Positions 19,901 through 27,425 of a stretch of 64,000 bases of DNA are shown here, piece by piece. Source of the DNA: Bradyrhizobium barranii subsp. barranii (GTDB lineage Bacteria > Pseudomonadota > Alphaproteobacteria > Rhizobiales > Xanthobacteraceae); the NCBI RefSeq assembly GCF_017565645.3, contig NZ_CP086136.1, forward strand, positions 1,812,001 through 1,876,000, written 5' to 3'. The notes below the pieces were generated by a model. The model did no database searches, was not told the DNA's origin, and saw only the letters and a list, made by a program, of their open reading frames with translations. Position 1 is the stretch's first letter. Each line of letters opens with the position of its first letter. A program made the translations under genes and the position numbers.

Positions 19901-20440
19901 ATCGCTGCGGGCCTGGTCGAGCCCGGCATCGCCGAGATCGCGGAAGCCGAGCAGGGAGCGGGCGGCTTCGCTGGCGCCGACGAACAGGCCGTCGGGCGCG
20001 AACGCCGCCATCGGCACCCTGGCGCCCTCGACGAGACGATGCAGGCGCTCGACCAGCGGCATGGAGCGCAGCGTCGGATCCATCGCGGTGACGAGCACGC
20101 CGGAGCTTCCGTCGGCGAAGTCGAGACGGGCGCAGGCGCAGGTCATCAGCATGCCCAAGCGGGCGCCGAAGCCGTGCAGCCGTTCCAGCCTGATCGCGCC
20201 GTTCGGCGCCAGCCGGCGCGCGAGCCGGGCGACCTGGCGGCGATGGCTGTCGGCCGGGCCGAAGGTCCTGTCCGCAAGCGCTGTGGCATTAGCCGCGCCG
20301 AACAGCTTTGCACCGACCGGATTGGCCCAGAGCACGCGCGTGCCGTCGATCGACCAGAGCCAGGCGGGCAACGGAGAGGTCGCGTGCACGGCCAGCCGGG
20401 GATCGCCCACGCCTCGCAACTGGAAATCCGAACTCGTCAT
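17000..20440 (-). CDS. Large PAS-domain sensor histidine kinase
   Basis: This 1,146-residue cytoplasmic-looking kinase has several PAS folds: one near the N-terminus (LWSIDGTRVLWANPVGAKLFG), a middle one (RFLWQVDAEGRFVLGSDEF), one near 640 (LPTGILIYRLDRLLYAN) and one near 785 (IVMFDAEGNIHACNRSAEALFG). Long Pro/Glu-rich linkers separate them. The kinase core follows: the phospho-acceptor histidine in ISHEIRTPLNAIIGFAEV at about residue 925, the N box MNLISNSIRLA and the G box RDTGHGLSE. It resembles the PleC/DivJ branch in its dimerisation helix. No response regulator is adjacent. The signal is unknown. Confidence 0.88.
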   Translation of the reverse strand: MTSSDFQLRGVGDPRLAVHATSPLPAWLWSIDGTRVLWANPVGAKLFGAANATALADRTFGPADSHRRQVARLARRLAPNGAIRLERLHGFGARLGMLMTCACARLDFADGSSGVLVTAMDPTLRSMPLVERLHRLVEGARVPMAAFAPDGLFVGASEAARSLLGFRDLGDAGLDQARSDALTKGRAETPIGIGQMVLQRVGVGADVGLVALIEPAARQAAPAAEETIAREQDAQPAPEAPPPVPPAAAPDQAQPAQSNEAASEIALFDAFAEPVDTPAPTETAPPSATIADVAAASDAMPEVVTISEAAEAPVQETVSEAVDAAPKTPVENPREAIVSPQAAPITSHMVEPPPAEPSAPRQHPLRFLWQVDAEGRFVLGSDEFIHLIGAHTAAGFGRPWREIADEFALDPEGRVAQALASHDTWAGITVNWPADGGEHLPVELAGLPVYDRERNFAGFRGFGVCRDLDGLNRLDALRRFELFAAPPAQHGLSADVVELDPEPEPVAEASPPPSEPPEPEPEPTPEPELPEPVADANSHPTDPETPVETPPNVVPFRPPGDARSPTLTPVENSAFNELARQLSERLERERETIAAVASGPPTETTPEPSMPEPEAPHAPAEWLTEPAPPAQGHSVRDRALLDLLPTGILIYRLDRLLYANPAFLARMGYSSLGALEDAGGLDALYVEPGVSSASSTSQAGTPVTISATVANGQEPLPTTEAHLHTIDWDGASAHALICALPQAATVVAAPVIAPSVVVDPVVAESFPYAPELEPEAGDTDAEDLAAILDTTAEGIVMFDAEGNIHACNRSAEALFGYDGETLMQRNLVTLFAPESQQIVFDYLESLKSQDIASLLDHGREVLGREKKGGVIPLAMIMGRTRPDGPNFFAVFRDLSQSKKGESELKNARRLADGAANAKADMLARISHEIRTPLNAIIGFAEVMISERFGTLGNERYGEYMKDIRASGERVITIIDDLLELSRIETGKLDLNFANLNLNDLVEACVTVMQPQANRERIIIRTSLGHALPQVSVDARAMRQITMNLISNSIRLASAGGQVIVSTALTDRGEIALRIRDTGHGLSEREVAAAMEPFRTPPPGDAADSSALSLSLTKALVEANRARFNIKSAANSGTLIEVVFAPVAVGA

Positions 20441-20672
20441 CCGACCGGCTTCAAGTCTCGCTTGGTAGCATCAGGGTGCAAGGCTGCCGGAATGACAGCC
20501 TTAAGAAAGGGTTAGTATCGCGCGCAGGCGCGGGCAGGTCCGCGGCTCCGGTCTACACGGCCAAGCCTAAAGCCGCGATAACCTTAAGTAGCCGCCCCCG
20601 CAAGCCGCAGCCCGGCGGCATCCGCAGGATTCGCGGGCGGGGCAGCCCAGCGAAATGCGCCAGATCGTCAGC

Positions 20673-20971
20673 GGCATCACAGGTGCCCATCCTCCCCTGG
20701 AGGGGGAGGATCGGTTCGCATGGAGCGAAGCGCAATGCGAACCGAGGTGGGGTGACAGCCTCTCCGCAGATGCGGTGCCCGAGTGGGGAGATCGCCCCAC
20801 CCCGCTCGCGCTTCCGCGCGCGGCATCACAGGTGCCCCATCCTCCCCCTGGAGGGGGAGGATTGGTTCGCATGGAGCGAAGTGCAATGCGAACCGAGGTG
20901 GGGTGACGGTCTCTCCGCAGATGCGGTGCCCGAGTGGAGAGATCACCCCACCCCGCTCGCGCTTCCGCGCG
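20673..20971. repeat. Two tandem copies of a 149-bp intergenic repeat
   Basis: Two nearly identical blocks (20673-20821 and 20822-20971) each begin GGCATCACAGGTGCCC and end CGCTCGCGCTTCCGCGC. Each carries inverted GGAGGGGGAGG / CCACCCC arms and a GGTTCGCATGGAGCGAAG palindrome. A further arm (CCCTCCAGGGGAGGG) follows at about 21003-21018. The whole 20441-21280 interval lacks a convincing gene. Confidence 0.85.
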
Positions 20972-21280
20972 ATCGACCCCCGAGCGAGCTCCGCTCGTCT
21001 CGCCCCCTCCAGGGGAGGGTAAGGGCACTCCGCTACCTCAACCACGGGTTCCTCGGCCGGGAACCCTCATCCTCACCGCGATTAAATTTCGCGGCGCAGC
21101 CCGGATCACGTTTGCGTTGCACAATGTTGACATCTTGGGCAGCGATAGTGATGGGCGCTGGGCGAGCCATCTTTTTGTATCGCGTTCCAGTGTTCGTTCC
21201 CGCTGAATTTGAGGCCTAGGTCGGGGCCGGCGGGCGCGCCAGAAGGCTCACTCCATTTTTTCTTTATCGTGAGGGACATC

Positions 21281-21715
21281 ATGACAGGTGCGACTGATCC
21301 GTTTTCTGCCTCGATCATTCCGTTCGAGGTTCCCGAGCAGATGCGTGCGTTCGCCGAAAAGGGCGTGTCGCAGGCCCGCGAGAGCTACGCCAAGTTCAAG
21401 GACGCGGCCGAGACCCACAACGGCACCGTCGAGGCCGTGTTCACCTCCGCCAACAAGGGCGCGAGCGAGTACACCGCCAAGCTGGTGGAGTTCATGAAGG
21501 CCAACACCAGCGCCCAGCTGGACTTCGCCCAGCAGCTGTTCGGCCTCAAGTCGCCGGCGGAAGCGCTGGAGCTGTGGACCGGCCACACCCGCACCCAGCT
21601 CGAGACCTTCCAGTCCCAGGCCAAGGAGCTGGCCGAGCTGACCCAGCGCGTCGCGGCCGAGACCGTCGAGCCGATCAAGGCCTCTGCCTCGAAGTTCTAC
21701 AAGCCCGCCGCCTGA
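21281..21715 (+). CDS. Phasin (PHA granule-associated protein)
   Basis: This 144-residue, mostly helical, amphipathic protein belongs to the phasin family that coats polyhydroxyalkanoate granules and controls their size. The recognisable blocks are FEVPEQMRAFAEKGVSQARESY near the N-terminus, KLVEFMKANTSAQLDFAQQLFGLKSPAEALELW in the middle and a final Pro-Ala tail. The ATG at 21281 follows GAGGG by about six bases; upstream in-frame residues are not conserved-looking. A terminator follows. A second phasin-like gene lies at 59694. Confidence 0.9.
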   Translation: MTGATDPFSASIIPFEVPEQMRAFAEKGVSQARESYAKFKDAAETHNGTVEAVFTSANKGASEYTAKLVEFMKANTSAQLDFAQQLFGLKSPAEALELWTGHTRTQLETFQSQAKELAELTQRVAAETVEPIKASASKFYKPAA

Positions 21716-21740
21716 TCAGGCCGGGTCGTTCAAATTGAGA

Positions 21741-21767
21741 AACCCGGGCCTAGAGCCCGGGTTTTGC
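21741..21767 (+). terminator. Rho-independent terminator of the phasin gene
   Basis: AACCCGGGC-CTAGA-GCCCGGGTTTT is a perfect 9-bp hairpin followed by T residues, 25 bases after the stop. Confidence 0.9.
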
Positions 21768-21906
21768 TTTGGAAATAACCTCGTCGGAAGCGCGATTCTC
21801 GGGTTTTGCGGCCTTGCCAAAAACGCCCGTTGCACCTAGTTTCCGCCCCGTCCAGCCCCCCTTAGGTCGACGGCCCGTCCAGGCGCCCAAGGCGGCTCGC
21901 AAGGAT

Positions 21907-21983
21907 GCAGTTGTAGCTCAGTTGGTTAGAGCGCCTGTCTGTGGAACAGGAGGTCGGTGGTTCGAGCCCACCCAACTGTACCA
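21907..21983 (+). tRNA. tRNA-His (GTG)
   Basis: The 77-base cloverleaf folds cleanly: acceptor GCAGTTG / CAACTGT, D arm GCTC...GAGC, anticodon stem CCTGT / ACAGG with loop CTGTGGA (anticodon GTG), T arm GGTGG-TTCGAGC-CCACC and encoded CCA. The first pair is G1-U72 with A73 and no extra G-1, the arrangement known for many alphaproteobacterial tRNA-His. It marks the end of core-like sequence; accessory DNA begins just after it. Confidence 0.95.
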
Positions 21984-22377
21984 ACAAAAACAAATACTTA
22001 CAGAAATCATCGAACGCTTGCGGATTGTTGTAGCTACCAGATAGCTACCACGAGAGCGCTAGTGTGCCAGGCACGTGAATTTCGGTCGCGCTCAAGCGAG
22101 CGCAATGCACGTTGCCCAGATGCCGCTTAGTCCGGCCTGTGGGTTGCGGTCGGTGTGAATGAAAATGAAGGGACTCGCACCGACATAGTCTCGGATCCGC
22201 CGGTCGATCGAACTCAACTTGTAACGAGCGCTGACACCAATGCTCGCTCAAGGCTGAAACAGGGGTTCGATTCCCCTAGGGGGAGCGCCACCTAACGCTT
22301 CTCCCGTCCGCCAGTTCTTTGAAGCGTGTGGCGTCCTTAAGAGCCTCCAATCGGAGGCAAAAAATTGAAGATACAAA
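21984..22377. other. Island left border without genes
   Basis: No gene is visible. The stretch 22261-22277 (AGGGG-TTCGATT-CCCCT) has the form of a tRNA T arm, followed by AGGGGGAGCGCCA, but no cloverleaf can be built around it. It may be a leftover attachment sequence. No second copy of the tRNA-His 3' end was seen anywhere in the window. Confidence 0.4.
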
Positions 22378-22567
22378 ATATTCCCGCCATTTCACAGGAT
22401 GGCGACGATAGGCTCTTTCCGGTTCACCCGGCTTGGAGCCAAGCCTTGCACCCGAAAGCGTCCAACAAACCGTCCAACAGCGGGGTGAGTCATGCCTGAC
22501 TTCCTCACGCGGCGGAACGGCATGTGGCATTTTGTTCGCCGCGTCCCAAAAGAATACTGCAACCTGG
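22378..22567 (+). repeat. Left copy of the attachment/integrase-leader direct repeat
   Basis: About 190 bases here match 40611-40815 in the same orientation, starting ATATTCCCGCCATTTC and running through AAAGCGTCCAACAAA into the first codons of an integrase gene. Short CGTCYAACA iterations precede the gene, as expected of integrase or excisionase arm sites. The two copies bracket 18 kb of accessory genes. Confidence 0.8.
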
Positions 22568-22653
22568 ACACCCGAGGCGTAATTCGTCACGCCGCTGCTT
22601 GTTGGCGAGCATTATCTCGAAGGAAACGGCGAGCGCTGGGCATCGGCGCTTGA
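22492..22653 (+). pseudogene. Truncated tyrosine integrase, N-terminal remnant
   Basis: Only about 53 codons remain. MPDFLTRRNGMWHFVRRVPK is the usual N-terminus (DUF6538-type) of tyrosine site-specific integrases of genomic islands; the match continues to about DTRGVIRH and then changes abruptly to unrelated sequence. The core-binding and catalytic domains (R-H-R-Y) are gone. A sister remnant is at 40738. The junction at about 22590 abuts the tail of another gene, so this is a recombination scar. Confidence 0.78.
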
Positions 22654-22783
22654 TCCCAGGACGGGGCGCTACTCCGGCTTTTTCCGCGCCAGCGAGCTAG
22701 AAGCGCTTTCACCAGAGCGCGTGCCTTCTGTCGCACCTGCCGCGAAGGCCAAGAGCATTCGATTTCAACAAAACACTCCATAA
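22595..22783 (+). pseudogene. C-terminal fragment of an unknown gene
   Basis: Reading from 22595 to the TAA at 22781 gives a protein-like tail containing YLEGNGERWASALDPRTG and FFRASELEALSPERVP, with no start codon in frame after the integrase junction. It ends 28 bases before the next large gene and was probably the last part of an upstream gene in the same operon. I do not recognise the family. Confidence 0.5.
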
Positions 22784-22811
22784 CCAAAAATGACTTTGAC
22801 GAGAGACGGCC

Positions 22812-25199
22812 ATGACTGAACCTGCAAACGACGAGAATAACGAGAACGCCCACAAGGAGCCGCTGTGGAGCGATCTCGTCGATCTTCTCCCTGGCTTTGC
22901 CAAGCTTACGCGGTTGCGGGACGGCCATGCAGATTCCCTTTTCAATCGCGTGCGCGGGATCGCTTACCGTGAAGCCTTTCTCGCGCAGAAGGATGGACGG
23001 GCCATTGTCCATACCAAGGGAGACTTGCCGGACGCCGGATTCCTGGAGATCAAGACCCACGCCGGTTACATCCTGATGTCGACGCCGCTGAAGCGGGCCT
23101 TTCTCTACCCGTTCGATAAAGGCGATGCTTTCCTGAAGGTGATGATGGAGCCGTTGCTGTCCGCCGCCGGATGGGTGGACGCCCTGCAACGGCAGAACAT
23201 GGAAATCCGGGAAACGCTCGCGCCCGACCAAGAACCACCTTACTTCACGCTTGCGACCGAACTCGAAAAAGATATCCGCGCCGCCCAGGAACAGGCCGAG
23301 GCTACGGCGGGAGACTTCGACCTCAAGCCCTATTTTACGGATGAGCTTCACGACTATTACAGTCGCCGTGTCGATCTACACACCGATCGGGGCTACGAGC
23401 ATGCCGTCCGGGACGAGGAAGCCAAACGAAAATGGGAAGCGGAATCCAGTCAGGCGTGCATATTGATACGTACGGCTCTCGATATGCTTAAAAGCCGCGG
23501 CGTGCACAAAATCATCTTCGCAAAGGCACGCCCTGAGGCCTATGAAGAAGCGGTCAAGCAGATCGCTGAAATACGAAATAGTCACATGCCAAGCGTGCCC
23601 TTCGCAGGTGACGACATGGGCTTTCCCCTGGTCTTCCGGAGAACGCAATCGAAGCCGGAAGAAACTGAGCCGCAGGTATCGAATATCGAGAAGGCCAAGG
23701 CCTTCATGAAAGAGCGCTGGGAGGGGTACCTCAAGGCCGCGCGTGAATTCCAGGATAAAAACGGCACGAACGTGGCCAATTCGCACACGCAGAATCTAAA
23801 GCGCGCGCGTAATGTCGTGCGCGATCTTGATGCGTTGATGAACAGCGGCGTAACCGAGATCGGCTATGCGCCGGACGATTCCGAGGATGATGTCGTTGCC
23901 AAGATCGCCGCCGTAAAACCGTCGGCCGCGCCCGAGGCCAGAGACGAGCAAACCGGTCCTATCGTGGTCACTCCTCCCGCGGAAGCAGATAATGAATCCG
24001 TGGTCGCGCCTGAAATAACTGAACGGGAACCAAGCGTTGCACCGACGCCAACGCCGTCTCCAGCACCGGCAGGGCCCGCGCCAACCATATCCACGGCACC
24101 TGCGCCGCAAAATGTTGGGCCGCAGACGCAGCCTACTGCTTCTGCGCCGCCATTTTCCGCAGGCACGCCACGCCCGATCCCTCCGCGCGCGCAACCGCAG
24201 CCACACCAGCCGCCTTCCGTTCGCGATGAATGGAAATACGCCAAAACCATCTTCGCTTTAGCGAAGGACAAAGCGCCTGCGCTCCTTCTCGGCGCAGCAA
24301 CCGGCGCGGCCGTTCGTATCGGCGCACAGTTTGCCATGGCGGCCTTTGTCGCGACGACACCCGGTATCGCCGTTGTCATCGGCTCGGCGATGGTCGCGGG
24401 CGCAGCAGCGGGTGCGTCCTCGCGCCTGGCGGTCACGGCTGCATTCGGCGGTGCCAAGAAGCAGGAACAAGGCTGGCAACGAAAGGCGCTTATCGAAGGC
24501 GCGCTGATGGGTGCGCTTGGTGGTGCGCTGGGCGCGAGCGCCATGCATTTCGCGCATGATTATCTGCAAAGCTGGTTAGGCCATCCTCCGGCCAGCTCGA
24601 CGCCGCCTGCACCGCCAAACGTGCCGCCGCCGGTCAGCGATTCACCTGCGGCTGGAGGCCCTCCGGTACCGGGGCCCACACCTCCGAGCGGCCCCGTGTT
24701 GCCGTCTGCCGATGTCCCGGCACCGCGAGCCACTCCCTCGCCACCCGACGTCACCGTACCAGCAGATCAAACCGGCTCGCGCGTGCCGAACGCACCGGGA
24801 GCACTTGACGTCCCTTCAACGCAGTTACGCGGCTCGCTTACCCCCGATCAATTCGCATTGCTGCCTGATAACGTTCGCCATCTAGCGACATCCGCATCCC
24901 CGAAAGCAATGTGCCTGTTCTGCAAAGAAGCCTCTTACGTGATGCTCAACGCACCGCAGCGCGATGCGGCCTCGATCGCGGCTGGCGCAAAGCTGTTGAA
25001 GTACGGTGTGCAGATCGCGCAGCAGGCCGATCTGCATGGGCCGGTTAGCCGTATGTTGAACGCCGACCTCGCCTATGTGAAAGCGTGGGGGATCGGGACC
25101 GACAAAGACCTGCCGCAAGCGATTGCCTGTGCAAGGCAAGCCGGTCATGCGGTCAACAACTATGGGCCCCGGCTGCTTCGTTCCCTCGGGTTGTCATAG
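22812..25199 (+). CDS. Large unknown protein: glycine-zipper membrane segment between proline-rich linkers, Sel1-like C-terminus
   Basis: This 795-residue protein is not one I recognise. Residues 1-355 look globular and charged (LPGFAKLTRLRDGHADSLFNR onward). Residues about 375-470 are a Pro/Ala/Thr linker. Residues about 485-590 hold two or three hydrophobic Ala/Gly-rich stretches (ALLLGAATGAAVRIGAQFAMAAFVAT and GALMGALGGALGASAMHF) that look like a glycine-zipper or membrane-inserting region. A second proline-rich linker follows (about 600-670). The last 120 residues contain LNADLAYVKAWGIGTDKDLPQAIACARQAG, similar to one Sel1 repeat. The layout is compatible with a membrane-active effector or a mobile-element protein. 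A GAGACGG ribosome site precedes the ATG. Confidence 0.6.
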   Translation: MTEPANDENNENAHKEPLWSDLVDLLPGFAKLTRLRDGHADSLFNRVRGIAYREAFLAQKDGRAIVHTKGDLPDAGFLEIKTHAGYILMSTPLKRAFLYPFDKGDAFLKVMMEPLLSAAGWVDALQRQNMEIRETLAPDQEPPYFTLATELEKDIRAAQEQAEATAGDFDLKPYFTDELHDYYSRRVDLHTDRGYEHAVRDEEAKRKWEAESSQACILIRTALDMLKSRGVHKIIFAKARPEAYEEAVKQIAEIRNSHMPSVPFAGDDMGFPLVFRRTQSKPEETEPQVSNIEKAKAFMKERWEGYLKAAREFQDKNGTNVANSHTQNLKRARNVVRDLDALMNSGVTEIGYAPDDSEDDVVAKIAAVKPSAAPEARDEQTGPIVVTPPAEADNESVVAPEITEREPSVAPTPTPSPAPAGPAPTISTAPAPQNVGPQTQPTASAPPFSAGTPRPIPPRAQPQPHQPPSVRDEWKYAKTIFALAKDKAPALLLGAATGAAVRIGAQFAMAAFVATTPGIAVVIGSAMVAGAAAGASSRLAVTAAFGGAKKQEQGWQRKALIEGALMGALGGALGASAMHFAHDYLQSWLGHPPASSTPPAPPNVPPPVSDSPAAGGPPVPGPTPPSGPVLPSADVPAPRATPSPPDVTVPADQTGSRVPNAPGALDVPSTQLRGSLTPDQFALLPDNVRHLATSASPKAMCLFCKEASYVMLNAPQRDAASIAAGAKLLKYGVQIAQQADLHGPVSRMLNADLAYVKAWGIGTDKDLPQAIACARQAGHAVNNYGPRLLRSLGLS

Positions 25200-25258
25200 A
25201 ACCTCTGGAAACGAGAGCTGGCTCGACGGCGCGATGGGCGCAGGCACACGCGACATTT

Positions 25259-25513
25259 CTAGTGCCGTGTAGCTCGTCCTAGTATGGGGTCGCATTGGTC
25301 GTCGAGGATTCTCGATACCTCGCCTGTTCTCAAACCGGCGGCTTCCACCGCGCCACCGTCCATCGAGCCGTTGACCACTGCCGCGCAGCCTGCGGAAAAC
25401 TTCAGGGCAGCATCGATGGCCTGCGCGGGATCTTCAATCGCAACGGCGTACATCTCATGGCCGACCCCGCCATCGGCTTTCATGATCGCAACGGTGACCA
25501 TCCATCCTGCCAT
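25259..25513 (-). CDS. Small conserved hypothetical protein
   Basis: This is an 84-residue soluble protein beginning MAGWMVTVAIMKADGGVGHEM, followed by AVAIEDPAQAIDAALKFSAG and a short acidic tail. The pattern resembles small rhizobial hypothetical proteins of alpha/beta character. I chose the ATG at 25513 because CAGGAA lies six bases upstream on the minus strand. It faces the large gene that ends at 25199. No function can be assigned. Confidence 0.6.
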   Translation of the reverse strand: MAGWMVTVAIMKADGGVGHEMYAVAIEDPAQAIDAALKFSAGCAAVVNGSMDGGAVEAAGLRTGEVSRILDDQCDPILGRATRH

Positions 25514-25703
25514 CGAACATTCCTGACTTGTGCTGCTCACACGCGCCAACCATTATCGCAGAATTCGAACGTTAGGAAGCCTGGACGCCGGTCGCATCCG
25601 TTTCGGCGCGTGGGGCAGGGTGCGTTGCCTCGTCACCGCGTGTTCGATGCGACCTCGCATCGCATACGTCGCTGTTCGTTCCCGGTCGATCCGTTCTTCC
25701 GAT

Positions 25704-26369
25704 TTATCCTCCCGAGTACATCACATCCGAAATCGCAAATTCCGCCTCTATGAACCGCCTTGCCAGCAGGTGCATGACGCGGGCGGCCGTGTGCAAGCGA
25801 ACGATCTCGTGAGCATCATCGGGATCGGACTTTGAGTGCTTACCTGCATGCGCTACTGCAATACGGCAGGAATCGTGAATGTATTTGTGCGGCGGTTCGC
25901 TGCCGCACAGTGCGAGGAAACGGCTGATATCGTCGTTCTTCGTGGACGTGGCGCGCAAGGCCTCGAAATTGGCAAGAAACCATTTACGCGCCGCTTCCTT
26001 GCCGTGATTCCGGATTTCGATGATCTTGTAATAGTTCAGCACGGCATAGCTCACGAAGCCGTTCTGCTGGGCGTTGCGCGCCTCCCGGAACAGCGCGAGC
26101 GCGCGCCGTGCTTCCTCGGAACCCGGGATCTTCCGGTCGAAGATGTAATGGTGTGCCGTTGTGAAGGCGAGGTCGCGCTTGGTCACCGGAACCGGGACGG
26201 GATTTCCCGACCACCCAAACCCGGCGATCGCAAAATTGTCGTCGCACCATACCATCACGCTCAGGAAGCGATTGATGACCGTCATGGCGGTTCGCTCATC
26301 AACCCGATTGGCTGCAAGGTCGATGTGCACCGATTGCACGTGCTCCTTCGTCTTCGGCATGAGGACCAA
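25704..26369 (-). CDS. HEPN-type protein resembling the MauJ family
   Basis: This 221-residue protein has a helical C-terminal half with RNEARNAQQNG-like spacing (ALFREARNAQQNGFVSYAVLNYYKIIEI) seen in MauJ-type and related HEPN families. The HEPN ribonuclease motif R-x4-H appears as RIAVAHAGKHSKSDPDD at about residue 175. HEPN domains of this kind cut RNA in abortive defence and toxin systems; the RNase role here is inferred. Its TTG start abuts the stop of the upstream partner with no gap, so the two are translationally coupled; an ATG nine bases later is an alternative start. Confidence 0.65.
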   Translation of the reverse strand: MVLMPKTKEHVQSVHIDLAANRVDERTAMTVINRFLSVMVWCDDNFAIAGFGWSGNPVPVPVTKRDLAFTTAHHYIFDRKIPGSEEARRALALFREARNAQQNGFVSYAVLNYYKIIEIRNHGKEAARKWFLANFEALRATSTKNDDISRFLALCGSEPPHKYIHDSCRIAVAHAGKHSKSDPDDAHEIVRLHTAARVMHLLARRFIEAEFAISDVMYSGG

Positions 26370-27131
26370 CTAGTATTGGTCGAACGTGATAAGCTGCTCC
26401 TCCTTTGGCCACGTGACCTGGTTATCCACGCCGATATGAAGGAAGCGAGAATTATTGCGAACGCCGAGCTTTCGGTAACGCTCCCGCTCCACTTCCTCGG
26501 CATCGTATTCCGAGCCATCGCCTTCGGGAGGGGCAGGGAAGCGCTCGGCTAGTTCACATTCGCGCGCGAGGCGATGGAAAAACTCATTTGTAAACGACAT
26601 TTCACGCATTGCTGCCGCGTTCATTTGGCGATCCGGATCGAAATCGACCTCGCTCCCGGCCGAGAGCAGCGAAACGGCTTCCTTTTGCACGAAATGTGCC
26701 CGCTGCTTTTGCCCGTCGCGTAGATACGTTACTTCAGCGCCGCCATTACTGTTGATGCCAGTCTCGGCGACGGTCAGCCTCATACGGATGAAGCTCTTTC
26801 GGGCTTCTTCATTTGCCAGAAGCATGACGACAACGTCACTAATGGTTTCCGCTTGGAAGAATGACGCATCGGCTCCCCCGACCGGGCGTAGCCCATTAAG
26901 CACGGTGGCCACATGCCCGGCCCATCCCGGATGCAACGGGATAAGGCCGAATACGGCAGCGGCAATATGCTGTGGAGACAACTTCTCCTCGCGCCGCTCC
27001 CGTCCGCGCGGCAGCCGGCCGTATCGACGCAAGGACTCAAATCGCTGATCCATTTCCTGCGGCGCGCTGTGTGACACGTCGCTGTTCTGAAGCTGTAGTC
27101 CGAGAATACGGGCCAGGTTCTTTGCATACAT
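26370..27131 (-). CDS. Unknown partner protein of the HEPN gene
   Basis: This 253-residue soluble protein is not one I recognise. It has an Arg-rich region near 35-48 (RYGRLPRGRERREEK), a mixed alpha/beta middle (AETGINSNGGAEVTYLRDGQK) and an acidic stretch near 210 (PPEGDGSEYDAEEVERERYRKLG). No signal peptide or membrane segment is visible. Its stop codon touches the start of the HEPN gene, which argues for a two-component unit (for example a sensor or antitoxin for the HEPN protein). It is divergent from gajA, from which it is separated by a 290-base regulatory gap. Confidence 0.6.
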   Translation of the reverse strand: MYAKNLARILGLQLQNSDVSHSAPQEMDQRFESLRRYGRLPRGRERREEKLSPQHIAAAVFGLIPLHPGWAGHVATVLNGLRPVGGADASFFQAETISDVVVMLLANEEARKSFIRMRLTVAETGINSNGGAEVTYLRDGQKQRAHFVQKEAVSLLSAGSEVDFDPDRQMNAAAMREMSFTNEFFHRLARECELAERFPAPPEGDGSEYDAEEVERERYRKLGVRNNSRFLHIGVDNQVTWPKEEQLITFDQY

Positions 27132-27425
27132 CGCAATTCGCTTCTGTCGGGGTATGGGCTCGCCGCGATCAAAGCACGGGGGACAGCATCACCAAAGCGG
27201 CGCGATTTGTCGAGCAAACGACGCTCGTTTATACAGTGCTTGACGTTGGTGTAAGTCGTTGAAATTACGAAAATTCTTGGCTGTGGCTCTATGGGCTGTC
27301 TCTTGTCGAGCGACCGCGATGTTATTCTCGTTGACCATCGACTTCATATTCGCTCCCCGGTTGCAAGACCGCTCCTCCTGCTACAATCTCGGCCAGCCCC
27401 ACTATGTGAGGAATTGGCGATTCGC

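Noticed and set aside
22255..22290. A tRNA-like 3' end (AGGGG-TTCGATT-CCCCT then AGGGGGAGCGCCA)
   Set aside because: The T arm fits, but the acceptor spacing is two bases too long and no D or anticodon arm can be built upstream, so I do not call a tRNA or tmRNA.
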